This document shows, one piece after another, positions 40,465-51,467 of a stretch of 64,000 bases of DNA. The translations under genes were made by a program, and so were the position numbers. Source of the DNA: Odontocerum albicorne (lineage: Eukaryota; Arthropoda; Insecta; Trichoptera; Odontoceridae); NCBI GenBank assembly GCA_949825065.1, contig OX463866.1:15001-79000 (forward strand), written 5' to 3'. The notes below the pieces were generated by a model, which saw nothing but the letters and a program-made list of their open reading frames with translations, was not told the DNA's origin and searched no databases. Numbering within the stretch: the stretch's first letter is position 1; the number at the start of each line of letters is the position of its first letter.

Positions 40465-40790
40465 AGATTCGACCGGGAGCATTACCAAGAGGTTCCTCCC
40501 GACCATAACGAAGGCACTCCAGTGCTCAAAGGACGAGGTGTCTCAGATACTGTCCGGATACAGAGCCATGAGAGCCTACTTAAAAAGGTTCAAGCTAACA
40601 AATGATGATTCCTGCCCTTGTGATGACACGGCACAGCAGACGGTGGACCACATTCTGTTCGAATGCCCTGCAGGAGAAAAGGCGAGACACAAGGCGGCGA
40701 AGACCCTGCGGGCTAACATCCTGGACGTGGAGACACTGAAGGCTGCACTGATCGAAAAGGAAACAGTAAGAAGGCGCAAGACTTCATGAC
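40465..40790 (+). pseudogene. Partial duplication of the E8 ORF2 C-terminal region
   Basis: About 320 bp repeat the segment at about 40127-40464 (from 'gaccgggagc...accaagaggttcctcccgacc' through the CPCDD...H...C motif), with differences spread along it. The two copies are not identical, so this is an old duplication or recombination with a sister element. The remainder leads into the native 3' end. Confidence 0.8.
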
Positions 40791-40924
40791 GGAGATGGTC
40801 AGACACATGATTGGAACGAACAGAAGACACAACATGGATACACAGGAAACACAATAGGTAAACGAAATCACTTTGGGGATAATGCCGAAGGAATAAACAC
40901 CAAATCGGAAGGCCACTGGGCCGA

Positions 40925-41161
40925 CCACCTCGATTGAGTTTCTGCGATTTCTCAATCTTAGGGCAAATGCCGAGGTAGATACCAATAAAGACGTGCGCAG
41001 GCGCCTTCCAACCCATCCTTGACTCGAGCAAGCAGACATGAAAACACATAGAACACTGACACCGCCGTCGGGGACACATATAGGGAAAAAATCCGCGGCG
41101 AGCAAGTTCGCCGAGGTGAGCGAAAATTCGATCCCGCAACCTTGTACGCGATAAGCAAGGT
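40925..41161 (+). promoter_or_regulatory. E8 3' UTR RNA structure
   Basis: The outer stem has ACCTCG (40927-40932) with CGAGGT (40971-40976), where E4 has ACCCCG with CGGGGT, a compensating C-G to U-A change. The inner hairpin is GATTGAG/CTCAATC. The terminal hairpin is ACCTTG (41139-41144) / CAAGGT (41156-41161). Confidence 0.6.
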
Positions 41162-41174
41162 CTCTCACTTCACA

Positions 41175-41210
41175 ACTCACACCTGATTCAACCTAACCTA
41201 CCCTTACCTT
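41175..41210. repeat. Trace of telomere repeat at the inner edge of the element stack
   Basis: CCTAACCTACCCTTACC follows the E8 3' end and gives way to AT-rich satellite. It marks the inner limit of the telomere-derived region. Confidence 0.7.
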
Positions 41211-43345
41211 TAATTTTGCAAAATTTTAATACTTTGCGTCAAAATTTGTCCAGTTTGAATGAATTAAGTTTTTTTGACCAATAAAAAAGCATTTTTCTCG
41301 TACGAAAATGCTAGAATTATAATAAATCAAGAAAAAAGTAATGTAGAAACGCATTCACGTTAATTTTTATACTAACCGTTCAAATTTGTAAGAAGTGCAT
41401 GAACATTTCTTAGTAATATACTGAAATTTTACACATTTCACCCGAAAAACTGGCATTGTCGACCAAGTTGTACAAATATATGTACAAAATCACGATACAA
41501 TTCTTATTTGTTCAGCGACTTTTCGTGTTTTTCAATTTTCATTTTCAATTTCAATATTTTGCGCCAAAATTTGTCCAGTTTAAATGAATTTTATTTTTTT
41601 TGACCAACAAAAAAGCGTTTTTCGTACAAAAATGCTAGAATTATAATAAATGAAGACAAAAGTGTAGTAGAAACGCATTTGCGTTAGTTTAAAAATAAAC
41701 CGTTCAAACTTGTAAGAAGAAATGCATTAACATTTCTTAGTAATATACTGAAATTTCACACATTTCACCCGAAAAACTGCCTTTTTCGACCAAGCTGTAC
41801 TAATAGATTTAAAAAATCACAAAAGAATTATTATTTGTTCAACGAGTTTCCGTGTTTTTCGTCCCAAACCTTTAATTCAGCGAAATTTCAATATTTTTTG
41901 AAAAAATTTGTCCAGTTTGAATGAATTTTATTTTTTTTGACCAACAAAAAAGCATTTTTCGTATAACAATGCTAGAATTATAATAAATCAAGACAAAAGA
42001 GTAGAAGAAACGCATTTACGTTAATTTTAATATAAACCGTTCAAACTTGTAAAAAAGTGCATTAACATTTCTTAGTAATATACTGAAATTTCGCACATTT
42101 CACCCGAAAAACTGCCATTGACATCCAAGCTGTACAAATATATGTACAAAATCAGGACAGAATTATTATTTGTTCAACGAGTTTTCGTGTTTTTCATTCC
42201 AAACCTTTAATTTTGCGAAGTTTCAATATTTTGCGTCAAAATTTGTCCAGTTTGAATGAATTAATTTTTTTTGACTAACAAAAAAGCATATTTTTCGTAT
42301 AACAATGCTAGAATTATAATAAATCAAGACAAAAGAGTAGTAGAAACGCATTTACGTTAATTTTAATATAAACCGTTCAAACTTGTAAAAAAGTGCATTA
42401 ACATTTCTTAGTAATATACTGAAATTTCGCACATTTCACCCGAAAAACTGCCATTGACATCCAAGCTGTACAAATATATGTACAAAATCAGGACAGAATT
42501 ATTATTTGTTCAACGAGTTTTCGTGTTTTTCATTCCAAACCTTTAATTTTGCGAAGTTTCAATATTTTGCGTCAAAATTTGTCCAGTTTGAATGAATTAA
42601 TTTTTTTTGACTAACAAAAAAGCATATTTCTCGTAGAAAAATGCTAGAATTATAATTAATCAAGACAGAAGTGTATATTTGAAAAGCATTTGCGTTATTT
42701 GTGATATAAAACTTTTAATTTTGTAAGAAATGCAAGAACATTTCTTGGTAATATAGTGAAATTTCACACATTTCACCCGAAAAACTGCCATTGACATCCA
42801 AGCTCTACAAATATATGTAGAAAATCACGTCAGAATTATTATTTGTTCAACGAGTTTCCGTGTTTTTCGTTCTAAACCTTTAATTTTGCGAAATTTCAAT
42901 ATTTTGCGTCAAAATTTGTCCAGTTTGATTGAATTTTATATTTTTTGACCTACAAAAAAGCATTTTTCGTACAAAAATGCTAGAATTATAATTGATCAAG
43001 ACAAAAGTGTAGTAGAAACGCATTTGCGTTAATTTTAATATAAACCGTTCAACCTTGTAAGAAGTGCATGAACATTTCTTAGTAATATACTGAAATTTCA
43101 CTCGAAAAACTGGCTTTGACGACCAAGCTGTAAAAATATATGTAGAAAATTACGACAAAATTATTATTTGTTCAACGTGTTTTTCGTCCCAAACTTTTTA
43201 TTTTGCAAAATTTCAATATTTTGCGTCAAAATTTGTCGAGTTTAAATGAATTTCAATTTTTTTGACCAACAAAGAAGCATTTTTTTTCGTACAAAAATGC
43301 TAGAATTACAATTAATCAAGACAAAAGCGTAGTAGAAATGCATTG
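41205..43345 (+). repeat. AT-rich satellite, ~330-bp unit, direct copies
   Basis: About seven copies marked by 'caaaatttgtccagttt' (near 41239, 41564, 41904, 42237, 42567, 42909 and 43229), 'aatgctagaattataat', 'gtagaaacgcatt' and 'cacccgaaaaactg'. The two units around 42000-42300 and 42300-42610 are almost identical, so local duplication continues. No coding sequence is supported. Confidence 0.85.
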
Positions 43346-43500
43346 GCGTTAATGACACTCAGACACGCGTTGTATAGAGATATTGAACCAACTGAATGAC
43401 ACTGTGGATATAGTCTCGGCACCGCCTAGCAGTATGAGAAGAATCCTGGCTCATATTCTTCCTAACAGAGAAGGCCGTGAACAGAAGTGGATTAAAAAAA
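43346..43500. other. Unrelated insert splitting the satellite
   Basis: About 150 bp ('gacactcagacacgcg' to 'agtggattaaaaaaaaa') interrupt a satellite unit and end in an A-run. The insert is of higher GC and may be a 3' fragment of a retroposed element. I cannot identify it. Confidence 0.5.
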
Positions 43501-43619
43501 AAATTGTGATATAAACCGTTCAAACTTGTAAGAAGTGCATGAACATTTTTTAGTTATATCCTGAAATTTCATACATTTCTCCCGAAAAACTGTCATTGAC
43601 GAACAAGCTGTAAGCATTT

Positions 43620-44590
43620 TTGTGCGAAAAACTGCTTTTTTGTGGGTTAAAAAAATATATTTTTTTAAATGTTTTACATCAACGTTAACGTGAATGCGTT
43701 TTTACACCACTTTTGTGTTTACACCAAAAAATGGGCTTTTGTTAGTCAAAAGTTATAAAATTCAATTATACTGGAAAATAATGACGCAAAAAATTGAAAT
43801 TTAGCAAAATTAGAGGTTTGGGACGAAAAACACGAAAACCCGTAAAACAAATAATAATTCTGTCGTGATTTTGTACATACATTTGTACAATTTGGTCTTC
43901 AATAGCTGTTTTTTGAGTGATAAGTATGAAATATCAGTATATTACTACGAAATGTTCATACACATTTAGCAAGTTTTAACGATTTACGTCACAATTAACG
44001 TGAATGCGTTTCTACATTACTTTTTTCTTGATTTATTGTAATTCTAGCATCTTTTTGTACAAAAATATAGGCTTTTGTTAGTCAAAATTAATAAAATTTA
44101 TTCAAACTGGAAAATATTGACGCCAAATATTAAAATTTCGCAAAATTAGAGGTTTGGGACGAAAAACACGAAAAAAAAATTGTACGTATATTTGTACAAT
44201 TTGGTCCTCAATGGCAGTTTTTCGAGCGAGAAGTGTGAAATTTCAGTGTATTGTATTACTGAGAAATCTTTATACACATTTCGCAGGTTTTACGTCACAA
44301 TGAACGTGAATGCGTTTCTACATTATTTTTGTCTTGATTCGTTGTAATTCTAGCATTTTCGTGCAAAAGCGTAGGCTTTTGTTAGTCAAAAGTAATAAAT
44401 TTCATTTAAACTGGAAAATGTTGACGCAAAATACAAAAATTTCGAAAAATGAAAGGGTTGGGGTGAAAAACACGAAAATTTGTCGAACACATATTAATTC
44501 TTTCTTGATTTTGTACGTATATTCGTAAATTTGGTTGTCATTAGCAGTTTTTCGAGGGAAAAATATGAAAATTCTATCAATTACGTGTAA
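43620..44590 (-). repeat. AT-rich satellite, inverted block
   Basis: The same unit in reverse orientation, about three copies, marked by 'gacgaaaaacacgaaaa', 'aatgcgtttctaca' and 'attctagcat'. Together with the direct block it forms a large imperfect inverted repeat around 43500-43620. Confidence 0.8.
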
Positions 44591-45849
44591 ATACCCTTAC
44601 ATATTTAGCTGATTTGGACATTTTATATCATAAAAAATGAAAAGCACTCCTTGTACCATTTTGTCGTGATTCTTTGATTTTTCTTGCTTTAATGTTCGAA
44701 TATGGGTGTTTTGTTGGTAAATAAACCTTACACAACCTAACCTTACTAAACTCCACCTTACCTAACCTCACCAAATCCACGATGGACTCTGCGAGAAAAT
44801 GCACAGGTGGATATCTGATGGACGGAAGAATCGGGACCGTGTTGTGGCCATGCCACGTATTGTTAACATCGTATCGCTCTAGTTTGCCAAACCTTACATA
44901 ACCTAACTCTGTAAAGAGTCGTTCTTGCTGAACCAATAACTCCTACTAGAGATATAAAACTGGTCCGTTACATACCACACGTCCATTCTCCGAAGCTGAA
45001 CCCAAAATAATTATCGCTGAGACGTACTTCCCTATGATCATATCATGTTGTCTGATGGTATTCTTCAAAGAAAGACCGACATAGTTTATTATTAAGAACA
45101 GTCCAACGTGGTTTAACATTTTTAAGAGGTGAGGCGTGAACAGTTCTAAGGGTGTATATATTGTATTATTAAGATTTAAGGCGTTAACACGTTCGAAACT
45201 GGAATCGACCGACTAGACCAGGGGTGATGAAATCAGGCATCGATGCGGTCAACCCCTGGTGGTTTGTTGTCATCAAGACTTTATCATGGTTTTGATCTCA
45301 TCAGTGGGGAATTGTGGTGAGTTGGGCGTCAAAGTGGGAATTTGAACCAGGAATCCCACTCACAAGTGATAATTGCTCTCTTTGGAATCTGAAAAATTAT
45401 GATACATTGGGTCGATTTCTCTGGATCGTCCTCGTGGAAGACCTCTTGATAACTGTTTCTGCCCTAGAGGCAAACTATGTTACCATATTTGTAGATGTCG
45501 GCTCAGTTATTATCAGAGCTGACGTCAGAGAATTGATTGAGAGTCTGTTTGACTCGAATTAACTTTGTTCCCCGAAAACGAGGCTTAACTTTGTCCCCCA
45601 AAACCGAGGCTTAAATTTGTCCCCCAAAAAAGCCTTCGACATATAATTTCGGGGTCACTTTTACGCGCTGCCACAATTTATTTTTCAGAAACAAATATTT
45701 GTACCGTACGGAAAATAACCACTCTCGGAATAACGTCCCTCTCGAACCGTGGCCTAGGAATATAATGGGATATCGTATAATCTACACGTAACATACGTAA
45801 CATACGAGTACATCGGATCGGATCGGATCGTCACTACTGACTAAGTTTT
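44590..45849. other. Intergenic sequence without a recognisable gene
   Basis: AT-rich. A scatter of CCTAA-like pieces lies at 44735-44770 and 44892-44906. Three short direct repeats of 'ggcttaactttgtcccccaaaa' type lie at 45568-45630. An 82-residue frame at 45314-45562 has no feature that would support it. Confidence 0.6.
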
Positions 45850-46160
45850 GTTCGTCTCCCTGTGGGCTGTTAGGACAACCCGTAGAATGTTCGTCTCCCT
45901 GTGGGCTGTAAGGACAACCCATAGAATGTTTGTCTCCCTGTGGGCTGTTAGGACAACCCATAGAATGTTCGTCTCCCTGTGGGCTGTTAGGACAACCCAT
46001 AGAATGTTCGTCTCCCTGTGGGCTGTTAGGACAACCCATAGAATGTTCGTCTCCCTGTGGGCTGTTAGGACAACCCATAGAATGTTCGTCTCCCTGTGAG
46101 CTGTTAGGACAACCCATATAATGTTCAGCTTCCTGTGGGCTGTTAGGACAACCCATAGAA
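45850..46160. repeat. 39-bp minisatellite, ~8 copies
   Basis: Units are marked by 'ttcgtctccctgtgggctg' and 'aggacaacccatagaat'. The period is a multiple of three, so frames stay open on both strands without coding meaning. Confidence 0.93.
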
Positions 46161-46559
46161 TATTTGATGGCCATCTTATTAGCTTGAATATTCACAGGGC
46201 AGGAGGCCCTGTTGTAATGTTGACCGTTTACGGATTGCTACAGATCACATTTTGTGGATATCGAATTATTAATTTAAGAAGGTATCTCCATTCAGTCTCA
46301 CATAAACGGGCTAGTAGCAGAAGTACACTTTCTTTCAAATTGAATGTAAACAGTCGACAATTTGCAGTACACATTCACGGTTTTTACCATTGTGAAGGTG
46401 TATATTCAATATTATTTTCACTGATAAGCATATTTTTCCTAAGATAAGCGTATCGGGTATCGTCAGGTTTTAATAAGAAACATGAAAAAATTAAATAGTT
46501 TATTACAAAAATATATTACAAAATAGTTGAGCAATTTTTGGTGAACAATATATCTGGTC

Positions 46560-46860
46560 AATTATACAGGCACAATATTATTAGGGCACAATTATACAGG
46601 CACAATATTATTACGGCACAATTATACAGGCACAATATTATTAGGGCACAATTATACAGGCACAATATTATTAGGGCACAATTATACAGGCACAATATTA
46701 TTACGGCACAATTATACAGGCACAATATTATTAGGGCACAATTATACAGGCACAATATTATTAGGGCACAATTATACAGGCACAATATTATTACGGCACA
46801 ATTATACAGGCACAATATTATTAGGGCACAATTATACAGGCACAATATTATTACGGCACA
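46560..46860. repeat. 30-bp minisatellite, 10 copies, with a three-unit pattern
   Basis: The unit is 'attatacaggcacaatatt' plus 'attagggcaca' or 'attacggcaca'. The variants occur as AGG, ACG, AGG repeated three times and then ACG, so a 90-bp block seems to have been the unit of amplification. Confidence 0.93.
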
Positions 46861-47344
46861 AAAATACTAAATATAATATTTATTATTTATCCGTGCTTCG
46901 TCATATTAAATAATGAAGGCGGATTGACGATACCTCCAACTTAAGAATAACAGAACACATTGTGTGCATTTTAAGATACTATACTAGTAGATATTAAGAT
47001 TAAGATGGAAAATGTCACTTAAGAATAACCGAACCGAACCGAACCGAACACGTTGTGTGCATTGTAAGCTTTTTCAATTTCTTAATTGACAGTGATTTGT
47101 GGACTTTTCCATTATACTCGTATTGTTCTCCCTACACATTTTATTGCTCGATCCGACCGGCTGTGGAGGATTCTTTAATAATGAGATTTACTTTATTGCA
47201 TTATTTTCAAAGTAATACATCTTTTTATAAAATAAAATGTATTTACTCGTATTTATCAGTGGACCGGCATATGGTATGGCATATGGTACCGCGTAGTTAC
47301 CGAGTTGTGTGGCGGACTCGCTAACGTGGTGCAGGGAGTTAGTT

Positions 47345-47635
47345 TATTAGAGTCAACAGAGAGTGACATACTGGCTTAACATACTCATCTTTATCAGAGG
47401 CAACAGAGAGTAACATACTAGCTTAGCATACTCATCTTTATTAGAGTCGACAGAGAGTGACATACTAGCTTAACATACTCATCTCTATTAGAGGTAACAG
47501 AGAGTAGCATACTAGCTTAGCATACTCATCTTTATTAGAGTCGACAGAGAGTGACATACTAGCTTAACATACTCATCTTTATTAGAGGCAACAGAGAGTA
47601 ACTACTAGCTTAGCATACTCATCTTTATCTCCTCA
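47345..47635. repeat. ~58-bp minisatellite, 5 copies
   Basis: Units carry 'acagagagtgacatacta', 'gcttaacatactcatcttta' and 'ttagag'. They are imperfect, with alternating 'agtcgacag' and 'aggcaacag' forms. A short GAGCTGGGCT-type repeat follows at 47682-47722. Confidence 0.85.
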
Positions 47636-48087
47636 GTTTACTGAAGAACTTCTGCAGAGTTAAATCGGATTTCGACCTGAACTGAGCTGAGCTGGGCTGA
47701 GCTGGGCTGAGCTGAGCTGAGATATTACGTATGTTTTAAGTTATCTCGATTAACTTTCCCAAGTACACTCTCATATTTATATTAACTACTAACTACGAGT
47801 AGATGATGTGCACCTTAGGTCCTAATTCTAATTCACAGTTCGACTTAAATACTAATTCGTCTTTAAACTTCAAAGCGAGGTTATGAAACCACGTGACGTC
47901 ACGTCACCCGTTTAGAGGAACACTTTGACAAACCTGTTGATTTATTCTCCAATTTTACATAAAGTAATTTAGTGTTACAGTCCGATTATGAATTGGGTAT
48001 TTATTTTACATAGAAAATAATTTAAAATATAACAAAACATCCCAAAACAACACCTCTTGTGCGCAGTGTACGTTATGGGAGATATTC

Positions 48088-48192
48088 TTGTTCTTCCCAG
48101 TCTTCCCAGTCTTCCCAGTCTTCCCAGTCTTCAGAGTCTTCCCAGTCTTCCCAGTCTTCCCAGTCTTCCCAGTCTTCCGAGTCTTCCCAGTC
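48088..48192. repeat. 9-bp (TCTTCCCAG) minisatellite
   Basis: About eleven units, three of them with a G or A substitution. It would encode Ser-Gln/Glu repeats, but the frame has no gene context. Confidence 0.9.
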
Positions 48193-48199
48193 TATAACT

Positions 48200-48720
48200 A
48201 TGTATTTATTTATTTATACGCTGGAAAAAGTACTTTTCACTTAAGATCATATTTTTGAACTTCTATCTCACTTACAAATACAACCAATATTATATTTCAT
48301 CTCACTCACTCGCTCGCTTATCATTCATATTTGAAACCCTCCATCTATTTTGTTACAAATTATATTTGTAGTCTAATTTTGAATGGATAATAAAACGCTG
48401 AATTTCAGTAGAATGGGAGCAAACCCTTTTTAAATGGGACTTTGAAACATTTTGTTTTCATCTCTTGTATGGATTCATTTACCAAAACGGAATTTAATTT
48501 TAATTTGTACTAAGAATTACATAAAACGTAAACACATTAAAAAATAGATTAACCACACACACACACACACACACAAACTCGTAAAATAACACATTTCTAA
48601 GGAAATAAAACAATATAAGTGTAAAAAGGGCAACTGTTTTCATTTCAAATACAAAATAACTGATGTCACGGTTCATACATACCTTCTACAACGTAACATC
48701 TAACTTATAACGCTGCACTC
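48200..48720. other. AT-rich spacer with a (CA)n microsatellite
   Basis: (AC)n at 48555-48574. Nothing else is recognised. Confidence 0.6.
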
Positions 48721-48723
48721 CTG

Positions 48724-49125
48724 ACGGTATCCAGAGACACCGCCCACACTACCCATACCGCCCACACTGCCTACATTGCTCCCACTGCCCACAATGTCCA
48801 TACTTCCCACACTGCCTACATGGCTCACACTGCCCACAATGTCCATACTTCCCACACTACATACTGCCCACACTACACACTGCTCACACTACACACTGCT
48901 CACACTACGCACTGCTCACACTACACACTGCTCACACTACACACTGCTCACACTACACACTGCTCACACTACACACTGCTCACACTACACATTGCCCAAA
49001 CTACACACTGCCCACAACTGTTCACACTACACACTGCCCACACTACACACTGTCCACACTACACACTGCCCACACTACACACTGCGCACACTCACACTGC
49101 CCGCGTCGGTCACGCTACCCACACT
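48724..49125. repeat. ~15-bp CACACTGCYCACACTA minisatellite
   Basis: More than twenty imperfect 15-bp units in a CA-rich tract. Both frames predicted across it (Thr/His/Leu-rich) are artefacts of the repeat. Confidence 0.9.
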
Positions 49126-49232
49126 GCTCACATAGTCCACATTTTCCAATCTCAATATTGACTTTTCCCACTTCTCAGTGATGTAACTTACACGTTACGA
49201 GCATGTCGCTGAATTGTAAAGAAATAATGTTT

Positions 49233-49274
49233 CTTTTTCTGTTATACTCGTACATACGAGTATAACAGAAAAAG
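49233..49274. repeat. Perfect 20-bp hairpin
   Basis: CTTTTTCTGTTATACTCGTA (49233-49252) and its exact reverse complement (49255-49274) are separated by only two bases (CA). Confidence 0.9.
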
Positions 49275-50032
49275 TTAGCAACAATTACAGCGCAGTAACA
49301 ATTGCCCGTCCGCAGCTTTTTTACCATTTCAGTCAAATTTGCACGGGTTATTTTGTAAGTGACCGCGTTCAACAGGAAACTGGCCCAACTTTTAAGGACA
49401 CTAACATATGAGTAGAATCGCTTACTTTTTCAATAATTTATATTTTTTTTTACCACGAATGGTTAGTTTTGAATGATACTACGAGTACATATCATATCAC
49501 GCAGGTCATCCGATGCCCACGTTCCGAGCAGTGTTCTTTTAATCGCTGAAATTAACCGCATTGGGAGATGCCTCATCCTGCTAATTCATAATTCTAACGA
49601 TGCCGTGATAAGCATTTCTGCATAAGACATTTGAACGACATTACGATATGCTGTGTGATATAATCCATTATTAACATCCCAGTTAAATGTTAATTTACAA
49701 AATGTTTATAACTAATGAGTGCCATAGAAGTTGTTTTTAATGTTATTACTTAACAAATAGATTATTACTAAAATAAGTAGTGCCTTGAAGAATATACTAG
49801 TATTTCTAACAAGTGTGATTCATCTTTAAATACAATTGCTAAGAATAAATATTAAATTGAGCCACGCACCACGCACGCACGCGCGTATCACAGATCAAAA
49901 TGAATAGTTGGAAATATGTATTCATTACGAACGATAATTTGGATTTAATTCGAAGTTTTCTTATAAGACAAGTAAAAATTTGCAGAAACAAAAACTGGAT
50001 CTAGGAAAATTCTGTCATTTGTTAAGTACTAG
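49275..50032. other. Intergenic, nothing recognised
   Basis: AT-rich sequence with a short CACGCA tract near 49865-49890. No gene, repeat array or RNA gene was found. Confidence 0.6.
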
Positions 50033-51467
50033 AATTAGATAAAAAAATAACTCGTAACGGTTCTGGCTATGTTGGAGAGTATTGTTGCAGATACGAGTGT
50101 AATGCTCCGTAACGGCTCTGCCGTTACGGAGCATTACACTCGTATCTGCAACAACACTCTCCAACATAGCCAGAGCCATTACGGAGCATTACACTCGTAT
50201 CTGCAACAACACTCTCCAACATAGCCAGAGCCGTTACGGAGCATTACACTCGTATTTGCAACAACACTCTCCAACATAGCCAGAGCCGTTACGGAGCATT
50301 ACACTCGTATTTGCAACAACACTCTCCAACATAGCCAGAGCCGTTACGGAGCATTACACTCGTATCTGCAACAACACTCTCCAACATAGCCAGAGCCGTT
50401 ACGGAGCATTACACTCGTATTTGCAACAACACTCTCCAACATAGCCAGAGCCGTTACGGAGCATTACACTCGTATCTGCAACAACACTCTCCAACATAGC
50501 CAGAGCCGTTACGGAGCATTACACTCGTATCTGCAACAACACTCTCCAACATAGCCAGAGCCGTTACGGAGCATTACACTCGTATCTGCAACAACACTCT
50601 CCAACATAGCCAGAGCCGTTACGGAGCATTACACTCGTATCTGCAACAACACTCTCCAACATAGCCAGAGCCGTTACGGAGCATTACACTCGTATTTGCA
50701 ACAACACTCTCCAACATAGCCAGAGCCGTTACGGAGCATTACACTCGTATCTGCAACAACACTCTCCAACATAGCCAGAGCCGTTACGGAGCATTACACT
50801 CGTATTTGCAACAACACTCTCCAACATAGCCAGAGCCGTTACGGAGCATTACACTCGTATCTGCAACAACACTCTCCAACATAGCCAGAGCCGTTACGGA
50901 GCATTACACTCGTATTTGCAACAACACTCTCCAACATAGCCAGAGCCGTTACGGAGCATTACACTCGTATCTGCAACAACACTCTCCAACATAGCCAGAG
51001 CCGTTACGGAGCATTACACTCGTATCTGCAACAACACTCTCCAACATAGCCAGAGCCGTTACGGAGCATTACACTCGTATTTGCAACAACACTCTCCAAC
51101 ATAGCCAGAGCCGTTACGGAGCATTACACTCGTATCTGCAACAACACTCTCCAACATAGCCAGAGCCGTTACGGAGCATTACACTCGTATTTGCAACAAC
51201 ACTCTCCAACATAGCCAGAGCCGTTACGGAGCATTACACTCGTATCTGCAACAACACTCTCCAACATAGCCAGAGCCGTTACGGAGTATTACACTCGTAT
51301 TTGCAACAACACTCTCCAACATAGCCAGAGCCGTTACGGAGCATTACACTCGTATTTGCAACAACACTCTCCAACATAGCCAGAGCCGTTACGGAGCATT
51401 ACACTCGTATCTGCAACAACACTCTCCAACATAGCCAGAGCCGTTACGAGTTATTTTTTATCTAATT
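50033..51467. mobile_element. Foldback-like element with an internal 55-bp tandem array
   Basis: The ends are inverted repeats of about 85 bp: AATTAGATAAAAAA...TAACTCGTAACGG from 50033 on the left and its reverse complement ending at 51467 on the right. The interior is about 24 copies of a 55-bp unit (key parts CCGTTACGGAGCATTACACT and CAACACTCTCCAACATAGCC). The left terminal repeat contains one such unit in opposite orientation. No transposase frame is seen and no clear target duplication was found. Confidence 0.75.
50116..51445. repeat. 55-bp satellite-like array, ~24 copies
   Basis: The units are almost identical. The main variant is C or T in 'actcgtatYtgcaac', and the two types alternate over parts of the array. 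One unit has GAGTATT for GAGCATT. Confidence 0.95.

Larger units (their letters stand above)
38100..41174 (+). mobile_element. E8 right part: family II element resumed after the LTR insertion
   Basis: It resumes at 'gcatcctggagca', continuous with 29479 when the LTR element and one GCAT are removed. It runs through the reverse transcriptase, RNase H and 3' UTR and ends '...CACCTGATTCAA' then CCTAACCTACCC, without poly(A). It is diverged from E2/E4 and is the innermost element. Confidence 0.9.

Noticed and set aside
44735..44910. Interstitial telomere repeat in the intergenic region
   Set aside because: Only scattered CCTAA/CCTTA words, not an array; chance or highly decayed.
45782..46195. 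137-residue Cys/Pro-rich repeat protein
   Set aside because: A 39-bp minisatellite read in one frame, with no gene context or splice support.
50116..51445. CRISPR-like array of regularly spaced repeats
   Set aside because: The 55-bp units are contiguous with no unique spacers, and the genome is an insect's.
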